A stretch of 64,000 nucleotides of DNA from Demequina sp. NBRC 110052 (GTDB lineage: Bacteria > Actinomycetota > Actinomycetes > Actinomycetales > Demequinaceae): contig NZ_BBRI01000002.1 in the NCBI RefSeq assembly GCF_002090075.1, positions 992,001 to 1,056,000 on the forward strand. Direction: 5' to 3'. Of this stretch, positions 9,473 to 18,546 are shown one piece after another. Numbering within the stretch: the stretch's first letter is position 1; the number at the start of each line of letters is the position of its first letter. The notes beneath the pieces are model-generated. The model saw nothing but the letters and a program-made list of their open reading frames with translations, did not search any database and was not told where the DNA came from. Both the position numbers and the translations under genes were made by a program.

Positions 9473-9970
9473 ATGGAGACCATGGTGCCCGCAGGCTGGT
9501 ACGCCGACCCGCAGGTCATGGGGACGCTGCGCTACTGGGATGGAGCGCGCTGGACCGAGCACACCGCACCGATGCCGCCGCCGGCGACGCTGCCCGTGCA
9601 GGGACAGCCCATGCCGGGGCAGGTCACCCCCGGGCAGTTCGCGCCGGGGCGCTACGGACCCGGCCAGCTCCCGACGCAGGCTCCCGCCACCGAACCGGGC
9701 CCGAACGACGCGATGCACTGGATCGTGCCGGTGGGGCGCTCGTGGCAGTCGATCGCGGCAGGCTACCTCGCGTTCGCGAGCCTGCTGTTCGGCATGTTCG
9801 GGCCGCTTGGGATCGTCGTAGGTGGCGGAACGCTGTGGATCTCGATCTGGGCGCTGCGGCTTGCCAAGCGGGGAGGGCACGGCTCCGGCCGAGCGATCTT
9901 CGGGATCGTCGGAGGCTCCATCGGCCTCATCGGCGGTCTGGGCACGACGGCCCTGCTCGCGCTCAGCTGA
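9473..9970 (+). CDS. DUF2510 domain membrane protein
   Basis: A 165-residue protein. Residues 6-32 form a DUF2510 module (AGWYADPQVMGTLRYWDGAR, then WTEHTAP), a short aromatic motif common at the N-terminus of actinobacterial membrane proteins. A Pro/Gln/Gly-rich linker (about 36-75) follows, then two transmembrane helices (about 98-128 and 142-165). This architecture is typical of small envelope proteins of unknown function. ATG 9473 is preceded by AAGGGGGAAGC. It is convergent with ldh, with only 7 nt between the stop codons. Confidence 0.75.
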   Translation: METMVPAGWYADPQVMGTLRYWDGARWTEHTAPMPPPATLPVQGQPMPGQVTPGQFAPGRYGPGQLPTQAPATEPGPNDAMHWIVPVGRSWQSIAAGYLAFASLLFGMFGPLGIVVGGGTLWISIWALRLAKRGGHGSGRAIFGIVGGSIGLIGGLGTTALLALS

Positions 9971-9977
9971 GCGGCGT

Positions 9978-10934
9978 TCAGACGCCGACGCCGAACCGCT
10001 CCGCCGTCTCGCGGATCGAGCGAGCAGACGCCTCGAGCGCCGCGCGCTCGCTGTCGTCCATGGGGGTCGCCGCCTGGTGCTCGATCCCGTTGCGTCCGAT
10101 GACTGCGGGCAGCGACATGCACACCTCGCCGACGTTCGGGTAGGTCGTGAGCGTGGATACCGGCATGATGCGGCGCTGGTCGCCGAGCACTGCCTCGACG
10201 ATGCGTGCGCCGGCGGCGCCGACCGCATAGTTGGTCGCGCCCTTGCCCTCGATGATCGTGTACGCCGAGCGCATCACGTCGTGGTGGATCTGCTCGCGCA
10301 CGTCCTCCGTCATGACGATCTCGCCGTCGCGGCCACGCCACTCTGTGAGCAGCTGGCCGCCGATCGTGGCCGAGGACCACAGGGCAACCTCGGAGTCGCC
10401 GTGCTCGCCTGCGATGTACGCGTGCACGTTGCCCACGGCGACGTCGCACTTGGCGGCGATCTGGTGGCGCAGGCGCGACGTGTCGAGCGCCGTGCCGGAG
10501 CCGAACATCTGCGCGGGGTCCATGCCGGACTTCTTGATCGCCGCGTACGTCACCACATCCACGGGGTTGGTCACCAGGATGTAGATCGCGTCGGGAGCGG
10601 CCTTGAGCAGCGGCGGCAGCACCTTGTCCATGAGCGAGATCGTCGCACCCGCGAGGTCCATGCGGGACTGCCCGGGCTGCTGCTTGGCGCCGGCCGTGAT
10701 GACCACCACGTCGGAGTCCTCGACCACGCCCACGTCGTCGGACCCGAGCACGGTCGCCTCGGGCATGAACTGGATGCCCTGCGCGAGGTCGAGCGCCTCC
10801 GCCTCGACCTTCGCCTTGTTGATGTCGTACAGCGCGACGGTGCGGGCGAAGCCTCGCATCAGGCCTGCGTAGGCGAGGGTCGAGCCCACCGCGCCAGCGC
10901 CGACGATCGAGACCTTGGACGTCCTGGCTTCCAT
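9978..10934 (-). CDS. ldh: L-lactate dehydrogenase
   Basis: Reduces pyruvate to L-lactate with NADH (cytoplasm). The 318-residue protein has the Rossmann start VSIVGAGAVGSTLAYA. The substrate loop AGAKQQPGQSRMDL has Gln85 at the position that selects pyruvate over oxaloacetate, and Arg91 next to it. NPVDVVTY, LDTSRLR (substrate Arg) and the catalytic His178 in IAGEHGDSEV are also present. All catalytic residues are therefore in place, and the Gln supports lactate rather than malate activity. ATG 10934 has a good Shine-Dalgarno (GGAGGAATC), and a TAGGCT -10 lies about 31 nt upstream. A divergent homologue lies at 63336. Confidence 0.95.
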   Translation of the reverse strand: MEARTSKVSIVGAGAVGSTLAYAGLMRGFARTVALYDINKAKVEAEALDLAQGIQFMPEATVLGSDDVGVVEDSDVVVITAGAKQQPGQSRMDLAGATISLMDKVLPPLLKAAPDAIYILVTNPVDVVTYAAIKKSGMDPAQMFGSGTALDTSRLRHQIAAKCDVAVGNVHAYIAGEHGDSEVALWSSATIGGQLLTEWRGRDGEIVMTEDVREQIHHDVMRSAYTIIEGKGATNYAVGAAGARIVEAVLGDQRRIMPVSTLTTYPNVGEVCMSLPAVIGRNGIEHQAATPMDDSERAALEASARSIRETAERFGVGV

Positions 10935-10964
10935 GATTCCTCCGCGAGTTCCGGGTCCGGGTCG

Positions 10965-10970
10965 AGCCTA
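10965..10970 (-). promoter_or_regulatory. -10 element candidate for ldh
   Basis: TAGGCT on the minus strand, about 30 nt upstream of the ldh start. This leaves a short leader that contains the GGAGGAATC ribosome-binding site. No clear -35 is seen. Confidence 0.35.
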
Positions 10971-10972
10971 CT

Positions 10973-10996
10973 CGGCGACCGCGCGCGCGGTCGCCG
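10973..10996 (-). terminator. Palindromic hairpin after pcrA
   Basis: A perfect 24-nt palindrome (CGGCGACCGCGC and its complement) starting 9 nt beyond the pcrA stop codon. As RNA it would form a GC stem with a minimal loop. It has no T-tract and probably ends or protects the pcrA transcript just before the ldh promoter. Confidence 0.5.
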
Positions 10997-11005
10997 GGAG
11001 AGTGT

Positions 11006-13369
11006 CTAGAGCTTCTCGAGATTGTTGAAGCGCAGCACGAGGCGCTTGACCTCGGAGCCGAAGTCGACCTTGGCGACAGCGTTGCGGCCGGAACCCTCGG
11101 TGCCGACGACCTTTCCCATGCCGAACTTGTCGTGCAGCACGCGGTCGCCGACCTCGTAGCCGACGTCACCCCCAGCGCCCCCTGGCGGGCTCGGCGGCAC
11201 GCGCCGCGTCGAGACGGCTCCGGCACGCGAGTACGAGTTGCCGTCGCCGCGGTCCTGGCTCCCGCCGTAGCCCATGCCCGACCACGCGCCCGAGCGCGAC
11301 GTGCCGCGGTCGGAGCGCGCGCGCAGGGACGCCATGGTGTGCTCCGAACGCTTCCACTCCATCAGCTCGGCGGGGATCTCCTCGACGAAGCGTGACGCGC
11401 CGAAGTACTGGGGCGTGCCCCAGCTCGAGCGCACCTCGGCGCGCGTGAGGTAGAGCCGCTCGCGAGCGCGCGTGAGACCCACGTAGGCGAGTCGGCGCTC
11501 CTCCTCCATGTCCTTCGGAAGCCCAGACTCGATGGAGCGCATATGCGGGAAGGTGCCGTCCTCGAGGCCGGTGAGGAACACGACGGGGAACTCGAGGCCC
11601 TTGGCGGTGTGGAGAGTCATGAGCGTCACGACTCCCCCGGTGCCGTCCGCGTCGGGCACCTGGTCCGCGTCGGCGACGAGAGCCACCTTCTCGAGGAAAT
11701 CAGCGAGGGAGCCGTCGGGGTTCTCCTCGGAGAACTCACGGCCCACGGCCACGAGTTCCATGATGTTCTCGATGCGGCTCGCGTCCTGCGGGTCGTCGGA
11801 CGCGCGCAGCGTCGCGAGCATGCCCGAGCGGTCGGCGATCGCGTCCAGCACGCCAGCGGGCCCGTTGTCGGCGGCGAGGGACCGTAGGTCGTCCATGAGC
11901 GCCACGAAGTCCTGGACCGCGCGCAGCGAGCGGGTCGCGAGGCCCGCCTCGTCCGCCTTGCGCAGCGCGGCTCCGAACGAGATCGGCGCGATCGCGTTCG
12001 CGCGCTGAAGGGTCGCGACCGAGTCCACCGCGGCGTCCCCGATGCCCCGCTTGGGGGTGTTGATGACGCGCCGCATCGCGACATCGTCGTCCTCGTTCAC
12101 GACCGCCGCCAGATAGGCGAGCATGTCCTTGATCTCCTTGCGCTCGTAGAAGCGCGTGCCCCCGACCACCTTGTACGGGATGTCGGCGCGCATGAAGCGC
12201 TCCTCGAGCGCGCGGGACTGCGCGTTGGCGCGGTACATGATCGCGACGTCGGACGGCGCGACGTCGTGCTCGCGCATGAGGCGCCCGATCTCGTCGGCGA
12301 CGTACTGCGCCTCGTCCTGCTCGGTGTCCGCCGCGTAGCCGGCGATGCGCGCTCCGGCCCCGGCGTCGGTCCACAGATTCTTGGGGCGGCGGCCCTCGTT
12401 GTTCGCGATCACCGCGTTGGCCGCGCTGAGGATGGTCTGCGTGGAGCGGTAGTTCTGCTCGAGGTGCACCACGTGTGCGTCCGGGTAGTCCTTCTCGAAC
12501 TCCAGGATGTTGCGGATCGTCGCTCCACGGAACGCGTAGATCGACTGATCCGCATCGCCGACCACCGTGAGATGCCCCGTCTCGCCCACGAGCTCGCGCA
12601 CGAGCACGTACTGCGCGTGGTTGGTGTCCTGGTACTCGTCGACCAGCACGTGGCGGAAGCGCTCGCGGTAGCGCTGCACGACCTCGGGGTGGTTCTGCAT
12701 CAGGTGGACCGTCTTGACGATGATGTCGTCGAAGTCCACGGCGTGCGCGGCCTCGAGCCTGCGCTGGTAGGGCCCGTACGCGGTCGCCGCGGCGTGGTCG
12801 ATGCTGAAGCGGCTCTTGCCCTCGGCGGCGGCGAGCGCCTGCTGCGGGCTGAGCAGCTCGTCCTTGAACGTGCCGATGCGCCCCAGAATGGCCTTGGGCG
12901 TGAACTTCTTAGGGTCGAGCTCGAGTTCCTTCATGACGAGCTTCATGAGGTTGACCGAGTCGGCGGTGTCGTAGATCGAGAAGCTCGACTTCAGACCGGC
13001 GAGCTCGTGATCCTGCCGGAGGATCCTCACGCACGCCGAGTGGAACGTCGAGACCCACATGTGCCGGCCCTCGGGTCCCACGAGGGCGGCGACGCGCTCG
13101 CGCATCTCGCCGGCGGCCTTGTTGGTGAACGTGATCGCGAGAATCTCGTGCGGCCGGGCGCGCCCCGACTCGAGCAGATGCGCGATGCGGTGAGTGAGCA
13201 CACGCGTCTTGCCGGAGCCTGCGCCGGCGATGATGAGCAGCGCGTGGCCATCGTGCAGCACGGCCTCGGCCTGCGGCGGGTTGAGCCCGTCCACGAGCGC
13301 TGACCTCGCGGGCTCGGCCTGCGTCGGGTTCGGGTCGGCAGGGTCGGTGAGATCGAAGAGCGCATCCAT
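11006..13369 (-). CDS. pcrA: ATP-dependent DNA helicase PcrA/UvrD
   Basis: A 787-residue superfamily 1A helicase for nucleotide-excision repair and replication-fork maintenance. Motifs in order: Q-motif region LNPPQAEAV, Walker A AGAGSGKTR (about 48-56), Ia TFTNKAAGEMRERV, Walker B VDEYQDTN, III VVGDADQSIYAFRGA, IV NYRST, V VTLMTLHTAKGLEFPVVF and VI EERRLAYVGLTRARERLYL. The C-terminal tail (about 745-787, YEVGDRVLHDKFGMGKVV) is the PcrA-type Tudor-like domain that contacts RNA polymerase. Length is normal. ATG 13369 is preceded by TAGACT at 9 nt and has no Shine-Dalgarno, so the transcript may have a very short leader. Confidence 0.97.
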   Translation of the reverse strand: MDALFDLTDPADPNPTQAEPARSALVDGLNPPQAEAVLHDGHALLIIAGAGSGKTRVLTHRIAHLLESGRARPHEILAITFTNKAAGEMRERVAALVGPEGRHMWVSTFHSACVRILRQDHELAGLKSSFSIYDTADSVNLMKLVMKELELDPKKFTPKAILGRIGTFKDELLSPQQALAAAEGKSRFSIDHAAATAYGPYQRRLEAAHAVDFDDIIVKTVHLMQNHPEVVQRYRERFRHVLVDEYQDTNHAQYVLVRELVGETGHLTVVGDADQSIYAFRGATIRNILEFEKDYPDAHVVHLEQNYRSTQTILSAANAVIANNEGRRPKNLWTDAGAGARIAGYAADTEQDEAQYVADEIGRLMREHDVAPSDVAIMYRANAQSRALEERFMRADIPYKVVGGTRFYERKEIKDMLAYLAAVVNEDDDVAMRRVINTPKRGIGDAAVDSVATLQRANAIAPISFGAALRKADEAGLATRSLRAVQDFVALMDDLRSLAADNGPAGVLDAIADRSGMLATLRASDDPQDASRIENIMELVAVGREFSEENPDGSLADFLEKVALVADADQVPDADGTGGVVTLMTLHTAKGLEFPVVFLTGLEDGTFPHMRSIESGLPKDMEEERRLAYVGLTRARERLYLTRAEVRSSWGTPQYFGASRFVEEIPAELMEWKRSEHTMASLRARSDRGTSRSGAWSGMGYGGSQDRGDGNSYSRAGAVSTRRVPPSPPGGAGGDVGYEVGDRVLHDKFGMGKVVGTEGSGRNAVAKVDFGSEVKRLVLRFNNLEKL

Positions 13370-13407
13370 GACCGGGCCAGTCTAGGCGGTGCCACTGACG
13401 CGCGAAC

Positions 13408-13431
13408 GCGCCCGACGCGGGGGTCGGGCGC
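13408..13431 (-). terminator. Short hairpin downstream of the first diguanylate cyclase gene
   Basis: A 9-bp stem (GCGCCCGAC at 13408-13416 with 13423-13431) and a 6-nt loop, lying 16 nt beyond the stop of the gene at 13448. No T-tract follows; a weak terminator candidate. Confidence 0.4.
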
Positions 13432-13447
13432 TACGGGAGGCGGCGCC

Positions 13448-14644
13448 TCAGTCGCTCGTGGAGGGCATGCGTCGCGACTCGGTCGCGGGCCCGAAGCGGT
13501 CGGCGAGGATGACCCTGTTGCGGCCCGCCTCCTTGGCCCGGTAGAGCGCGTCATCGGCCGCCGCAAGGCAGTCCATCGGGGTGCGTCCCGTCCGCGCGAT
13601 CGCGCCGCCGATCGAGACTGTCACGGTGCGATCCTTGCCGTCCCACGTGTACCAGGTGTTCTCGACGGCAACACGAACGCGCTCGAGCGTGCTCGCCAGC
13701 TCGGAAGGCAGCACGCGGTACAGCACCACCACGAACTCGTCTCCGCCCCAACGGCTCACGAGATCCACGTCGCGGAAGCAATCCGAGAGCACGCCTGCGA
13801 CAGTCTGGATCGCGCGGTCGCCGCACTCGTGGCCGTACGCGTCGTTGACGTCCTTGAAGTTGTCCAGGTCCAGCACTGCGATCGCGTAGTCGGTGCGCCC
13901 GGTGCGCTCGAGCTCCTCGAGCCGGGCCTGCACCGGGCGCCGGTTGACTAGCCCCGTGAGCTCGTCGGTGGCGGCGCGTAGCTCGCCGTACAGCGCCGCA
14001 CCCTCGAAGATGCGGCGCGCCGTCATGAAGCGTCGCTGCACGAGCCACGCGAGCACGAGCACCGTGGCTGCCGCCAGCAGGTTGCTCACGCGACTGGTGC
14101 GCTCCAGCTGATCTGCGTCGAAGGGAGCGCGCTCGGCGATCGGGGGGGCCACGAACTGGAGCGCGCCGAACACCAGCGCCGTCATGGTCGCGAGCGCCGC
14201 GCGCACCCTGATGTACTCGGGCGGCACGAGCAGGAATGTCGAGAACCCGATCGGGAACAGCTGCAGCTCGATCGAGGCGTCGGTGCCGAACACGTGGGTG
14301 AGCGCAGTGACGACCGCGGTGTTGGCGACGACCACTATCGCTCCGACCCATGCGGAGGGCGTCAGGAAGGACGCGAACAGGGCGGCGCCGATCACCCCGA
14401 TGGCGATGCCCGAGGCCACCACAGGCGCGCTGATGCCCAGGCGTGCGAGCGCGATGATCACGACGAGCCAGCCGATCAGCGAGTACAGCGCGACCGCGCG
14501 CACGACCCACCGGCCGCGCACCCGGTCCGCACGCTGCAGGGCGCGCACCTGCCCGGGAGACAGTGCCACCGGCGCCGGGGCATGGCTACGCCTGCGATCG
14601 AGCATTCGCCACGAGCGCAGGCGTATGAGCGAGCCCCTCAGCAC
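13448..14644 (-). CDS. Membrane diguanylate cyclase (GGDEF), dgc1
   Basis: Makes the second messenger c-di-GMP from two GTP. The 398-residue protein has about six transmembrane helices (roughly residues 45-205) as an uncharacterised sensor region, then a GGDEF domain (about 225-385). The catalytic motif is RWGGDEFVVV, and the inhibitory I-site RDVD sits five residues before it, so product inhibition is expected. The helix DNFKDVNDAYGHECGD is also typical. No EAL or HD-GYP domain is attached. GTG 14644 is preceded by TACCGT at 6 nt and no Shine-Dalgarno, which suggests a leaderless mRNA; starting at a downstream Met (residue 14) cannot be excluded. Confidence 0.92.
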   Translation of the reverse strand: MLRGSLIRLRSWRMLDRRRSHAPAPVALSPGQVRALQRADRVRGRWVVRAVALYSLIGWLVVIIALARLGISAPVVASGIAIGVIGAALFASFLTPSAWVGAIVVVANTAVVTALTHVFGTDASIELQLFPIGFSTFLLVPPEYIRVRAALATMTALVFGALQFVAPPIAERAPFDADQLERTSRVSNLLAAATVLVLAWLVQRRFMTARRIFEGAALYGELRAATDELTGLVNRRPVQARLEELERTGRTDYAIAVLDLDNFKDVNDAYGHECGDRAIQTVAGVLSDCFRDVDLVSRWGGDEFVVVLYRVLPSELASTLERVRVAVENTWYTWDGKDRTVTVSIGGAIARTGRTPMDCLAAADDALYRAKEAGRNRVILADRFGPATESRRMPSTSD

Positions 14645-14769
14645 AGGTCAACGGTAAGTCGTGATGGCACTCTCGCGCCAGGGATCGGGGTCCGACGTGT
14701 CCGGCTTGTCACCTCATGGGCGGAAGCAACCCTCCGCGGCGTGGCCGTTCTCACACGCGCGCGGGAGGG

Positions 14770-15420
14770 CTACACGATCCGGCGCTGCGCCGCCCAATGT
14801 GCGAGCTCGTGCCGGTTGCTCAGCTGGAGCTTGTGGAGCACCTTGCCGACGTGCGTCTCCACGGTCTTGATCGAGATGAAGAGCTTCTCCCCGACCTCGC
14901 GGTACGTGTAGCCCCGCGCGATGAGGCGCATGACCTCCTGCTCGCGCTCCGTGAGCTTGTCGAGGTCCTCGTCGGCGTGCGCGACCTCGCCGCCGGCGGC
15001 ATTGAACGCGTCCAGCACGAAGCCTGCCAGCCGAGGCGAGAACACGGCGTCGCCACCGGCGACCCTGCGCACCGCGTCGGACAGGTCCGGGCCCGAGATC
15101 GACTTCGTGACATACCCGCGGGCGCCCGCCCGCACCGTCGCGACGACGTCCTCGGCGGCGTCCGAGACTGAGAGCGCGAGCACGCGCGGAGCGTCGGGCC
15201 CGTCCAGGATGTCCGCGAGCACGTCGAGCGCGCCGCCCCCCGAGCCTCCGGGGAGGTGCACGTCGAGGATCACCACCTCAGGGTGCTTCTCGCGCACGGC
15301 CTCGATCGCGGACTCGACGTCGCGGCCCTCGCCGACGACGTGGATGTCATCGTCCAGGGACTCCCGGACTCCGACGCGGATCACGTCATGATCGTCGACG
15401 ATGACGACGGTGGTGCTCAT
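14770..15420 (-). CDS. NarL/FixJ-type response regulator (PspC-system partner)
   Basis: A 216-residue response regulator. Receiver domain: VIVDDHD acidic pair, phospho-acceptor Asp53 in VVILDVHLPGGSG, Ser in VLALSVSD, Lys in GYVTKSISG. LuxR-type HTH: LTEREQEVMRLIARGYTYRE and ISIKTVETHVGKVLHKLQL (about residues 150-205). It overlaps the kinase gene upstream by 4 nt. A kinase and response regulator next to PspC-domain genes is a recurrent actinobacterial arrangement linked to envelope stress, so the targets probably include the divergent operon at 16613-18546. Confidence 0.93.
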   Translation of the reverse strand: MSTTVVIVDDHDVIRVGVRESLDDDIHVVGEGRDVESAIEAVREKHPEVVILDVHLPGGSGGGALDVLADILDGPDAPRVLALSVSDAAEDVVATVRAGARGYVTKSISGPDLSDAVRRVAGGDAVFSPRLAGFVLDAFNAAGGEVAHADEDLDKLTEREQEVMRLIARGYTYREVGEKLFISIKTVETHVGKVLHKLQLSNRHELAHWAAQRRIV

Positions 15421-16430
15421 CGCTGCTCCTCACGAGGGATGGTGATGGTGACCTCGGTGCGCCCGCCGGGCGTCGAGGCGACGACCGCGTCGCCGCCATG
15501 ACGGCGTGCGCGGCCCAGGATCGAATGGCGGATGCCCGCGCGGTCCGCGGGGACCGCCGAAGGATCGAAGCCCGGTCCGGAGTCGCGGACGAAGATCTCG
15601 TAGCGCGCGTCGGTCAGCTCGGCGTACACCGAGATCGGCTCGGCGCCGTGGCGCGCAGCGTTCTGCACCGCCTCGCGGGCGGCCTTCACGGCCGCGCGCA
15701 ACGCATCGGTCGTCGGTGCGTCGCCGACGCTGACGACGTCCACGGCGACGCCGTGCGCGTCCTCGACCTCCGACACGGCGGCCTGCAGCGCCGTCGCCAC
15801 GGAGTCCGCCTCCGAGCGTCGGTCCTGGTACAGGTACGAGCGCAGGTCGCGCTCCTGGGCGCGTGCGAGGCGTGCGACCGCGGCCGGATCGTCGGCCTTG
15901 GCACGGATCAGCGTGAGCGTCTGAAGCACCGAGTCGTGCAGGTGCGCCGCGATCTCGGCGCGCTCGAACTCGCGCACCCGACGCTCGCGCTCGACGCCTA
16001 CCTGACGGATCAGGCGCAGCCACCAGGGCGCGAGCAGCAGGGCGAGAGCGGCCACGATGATCACCGGCACCAGCACCCCCCGCAGCAGCGGGTCATCGGT
16101 GAAGCGCCACTGCGCCACCCACACGAGCGTGCCGATCGCGAGCGCGAGACCCAGCAGCACGCGCGCCCACGCGTCCCGCGAGAACAGCGCGACCACGTCT
16201 GGCCGCCGCGCGTCCGTCTGGACCGCGGTCTCCAGCGGGCTCCAGACCAGGACGAGGGCCGCAGCGAACAGCAGCGCAGGGATGAGCCACCCGGAGACGC
16301 CGTCGAGACCCCACCGCTGCGCGAGGAGCGTGGCCGACATGCCGATGAACGTCAGGCCCAGCGACGCGAGCCACCACCGGGACGCGGACGCGCGCCGCCG
16401 CAGCGGCGAGGCGAGACGGGTGGTGGCCAT
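15417..16430 (-). CDS. Sensor histidine kinase (PspC-linked type)
   Basis: A 337-residue membrane kinase. Four or so transmembrane helices (about residues 17-140) form the sensor part. A dimerisation helix with AEIAAHLHDSVLQTLTLI (phosphoacceptor His in LHDS) follows, and then a HATPase domain (AAREAVQNAARHG, VRDSGPGFDPSAV, GIRHSILGRARRHGG). The H-box is of the kind found in kinases that often carry an N-terminal PspC domain; here that domain is absent from the kinase and is present in the divergent neighbour instead. The start is ATG 16430; GTG 16436 is possible. Neither has an obvious Shine-Dalgarno. Confidence 0.9.
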   Translation of the reverse strand: MATTRLASPLRRRASASRWWLASLGLTFIGMSATLLAQRWGLDGVSGWLIPALLFAAALVLVWSPLETAVQTDARRPDVVALFSRDAWARVLLGLALAIGTLVWVAQWRFTDDPLLRGVLVPVIIVAALALLLAPWWLRLIRQVGVERERRVREFERAEIAAHLHDSVLQTLTLIRAKADDPAAVARLARAQERDLRSYLYQDRRSEADSVATALQAAVSEVEDAHGVAVDVVSVGDAPTTDALRAAVKAAREAVQNAARHGAEPISVYAELTDARYEIFVRDSGPGFDPSAVPADRAGIRHSILGRARRHGGDAVVASTPGGRTEVTITIPREEQR

Positions 16431-16612
16431 ACGCACATCGTCGCAGAGCCCACCCCCATGCGTCGTCAGTCATACGGCCGACGCCGGGGTCAGGGGCGGG
16501 CGGCAAAGATCAGGGGCGGATCAGGGGGATACCTCATAGCGCCCGACGCGGCGGCGGCGCGAGCATGGAGCCATACGTTCGACCCGTCTCTTCGACCCGC
16601 AAGGGAGCAGTC

Positions 16613-18214
16613 ATGTCAGACCCGCAGCAGCCGGCCCACGAGGCCGCGTTCTTCTCCGCGATCCGCTCGTGGGGGATCACGCGCGGCGACCACGGGGTCG
16701 TCGGAGGCGTCATCGAAGGCGTCGGCGACCGCATCGGCCTCGCCCGCGTCCCCGCACGCCTGATCTTCGTCCTCGTCGCGATCTTCACCGGGGGCTTCGC
16801 CGCCCTCGCATACGCCGCGGGGTGGGGCCTGCTGCCCGATCGCCGCGGCAACATCATCATCCAGAACTTCGGGCGCGGCGTCACGAACGTCGGCGCACTC
16901 CTGGGCATCGCGGTGCTCACCCTCATCGGGCTCAGCTCGATCCCCGACGCATTCATCACGATCGGCCCGTGGGACTGGCCCGCGAACGACGGACGCGGGA
17001 TCGGCGGTGTCTTCGCCGCGCTCTGGGGCTTCGCGATCCTCGCCTCGGTGGTGTGGCTCGTCGTGTGGCTCGTGCGCCGTGGCCGCGGCGCCAGCACGAC
17101 CGGTGCCGCTCCCGCAGCCCCCCACGCCTCGGACACCGCCGCCGAGTCCACCGGAGTTCAGGAAAGCCCGGCGGACACCGACGAGAGCCCCGTGGTCGCC
17201 GCCGCGGCTCCCGCGCCCGTCTATGCCGCCCTACCGGGCCAGGCGGGCCCCGGCTCCGCCCCCAACCCGCTGCCTCCGCGCGGCGAGTCTCAGGGTCGCC
17301 CCGCCGCAGCGTCGGGCACGTACGCGCCGGTCCCGCCCGTTCCCCCGGTGCCGCCGCAGCCTCCGCGGCCGCGCATCCCCGGCCCCGGCCCCGCCGGCTA
17401 CCTGAGCGCGCTCGCGTGGCTCATCCTGTCCGGCGTGGGCGTCGCGATCGCCGGGCGGAACGACGAGCTCGCGGTGCACCCGCTCGTCGCGTGGCCGGTC
17501 GCGGTGCTGGTCGGCTGGAGCGTGATCCTCATCGTCGTGAGCCTCACGGGCCGCAAGCTCGGCTTCCTAGGTTTCCTCACCGTGCTCGGCGTCGCGCCGG
17601 TGCTCGCGCTCGGCGCCGGAGCGGACACGTTCCGCGAGGGATGGGCCGAGCACGAGGGGATCTTCCCGAGCGATCCCGACGCGGACCGCATCGCCGCGAA
17701 CATCGAGGACTGGATCCGAGACAACATCGATCCGAACTTCGACGTCGAGGTCCACGTCGACCAAGGCGCGGAGCCGGACCCCGGCGAGACCGCGACGCTC
17801 GCGGCAGCCGACATCCCCAGCATCTTCGGCGACTATGACGAGGTGCTCGTACGCGGCACGTGCTTCACCGACGCCGGGACCTGGGACGACGCGAGCGCCG
17901 ACGAGACCCTGGTGCTCAGCACCGTCGGCTCCGACCGCGAGATCGTCATCACTGCTGAGACGACGTCGCTCACCATCCCCGAAGGCACCTCCCTGGTGCT
18001 CGAGGGACGCGGCAACGCCTACGCCACCGTTGCATGGCTCGACCGCGACGTGTGGTGCGACTTCTCTGACGGCGACGCCACCTACGTGTCGCTCGACGGC
18101 GATCCCGAGGGGCCCACGCCCACGCTCACGCTCGTGGTCGAGGACGACGCGTACGCCAACACCATCCTCATCACCGAGACGCCCGTCTCCACCACTTCGG
18201 AGGTCCAGGAATGA
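16613..18214 (+). CDS. PspC domain-containing membrane protein
   Basis: A 533-residue envelope protein. Residues 10-80 form a PspC domain (ITRGDHGVVGGVIEGVGDRI and a hydrophobic helix ending in GWGLLPDRRG). More transmembrane helices follow (about 88-110 and 125-150), then an Ala/Pro-rich linker (about 160-265), another set of helices (about 275-350), and a C-terminal extracytoplasmic region (about 360-533) predicted to be beta-rich. The C-terminal part resembles the adhesin-like domain seen in some PspC proteins, but I cannot assign it firmly. ATG 16613 has AAGGGAG upstream. It overlaps the next gene by 4 nt and is divergent from the kinase/regulator pair that probably controls it. Confidence 0.85.
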   Translation: MSDPQQPAHEAAFFSAIRSWGITRGDHGVVGGVIEGVGDRIGLARVPARLIFVLVAIFTGGFAALAYAAGWGLLPDRRGNIIIQNFGRGVTNVGALLGIAVLTLIGLSSIPDAFITIGPWDWPANDGRGIGGVFAALWGFAILASVVWLVVWLVRRGRGASTTGAAPAAPHASDTAAESTGVQESPADTDESPVVAAAAPAPVYAALPGQAGPGSAPNPLPPRGESQGRPAAASGTYAPVPPVPPVPPQPPRPRIPGPGPAGYLSALAWLILSGVGVAIAGRNDELAVHPLVAWPVAVLVGWSVILIVVSLTGRKLGFLGFLTVLGVAPVLALGAGADTFREGWAEHEGIFPSDPDADRIAANIEDWIRDNIDPNFDVEVHVDQGAEPDPGETATLAAADIPSIFGDYDEVLVRGTCFTDAGTWDDASADETLVLSTVGSDREIVITAETTSLTIPEGTSLVLEGRGNAYATVAWLDRDVWCDFSDGDATYVSLDGDPEGPTPTLTLVVEDDAYANTILITETPVSTTSEVQE

Positions 18215-18546
18215 CCACGTTCACCCGCCCCCGCCGCAGCCCCGCGCAGCGCTTCGGATGGGCCGTCGTGCCCGCCGCCACCTGCGCCGTCGGCGTGATC
18301 GTCGGCGCCCGCCTGTCCGGCTACGACGTCGACATGGGCCTCGTCGGCATCGTCGCGCTCGGCGCGCTCGGCGTATGGCTGCTCATCACGGCCGCCGTCG
18401 CCGGGGTGCGCGACCGTCAGGCGCCGCCCATGTATGCGCAGACCCCCGCCGAGTTCTCCGCGGCCGACGAGTCCGTCGCCTCGCAGCACACCGGCCCCGA
18501 TTCGACGGTCCCGATGGGCTCCACGCCCGACGCCGACCAGCGCTAG
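18211..18546 (+). CDS. Small two-helix membrane protein
   Basis: A 111-residue protein with two predicted transmembrane helices (about residues 16-36 and 41-64) and a polar, Ala/Pro/Ser-rich cytoplasmic or external tail. No family is recognised. It starts inside the stop codon of the PspC gene (ATGA), so the two are translated together. Its stop codon interlocks with that of the convergent gene at 18543: the four bases CTAG serve both strands. Confidence 0.75.
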   Translation: MTTFTRPRRSPAQRFGWAVVPAATCAVGVIVGARLSGYDVDMGLVGIVALGALGVWLLITAAVAGVRDRQAPPMYAQTPAEFSAADESVASQHTGPDSTVPMGSTPDADQR

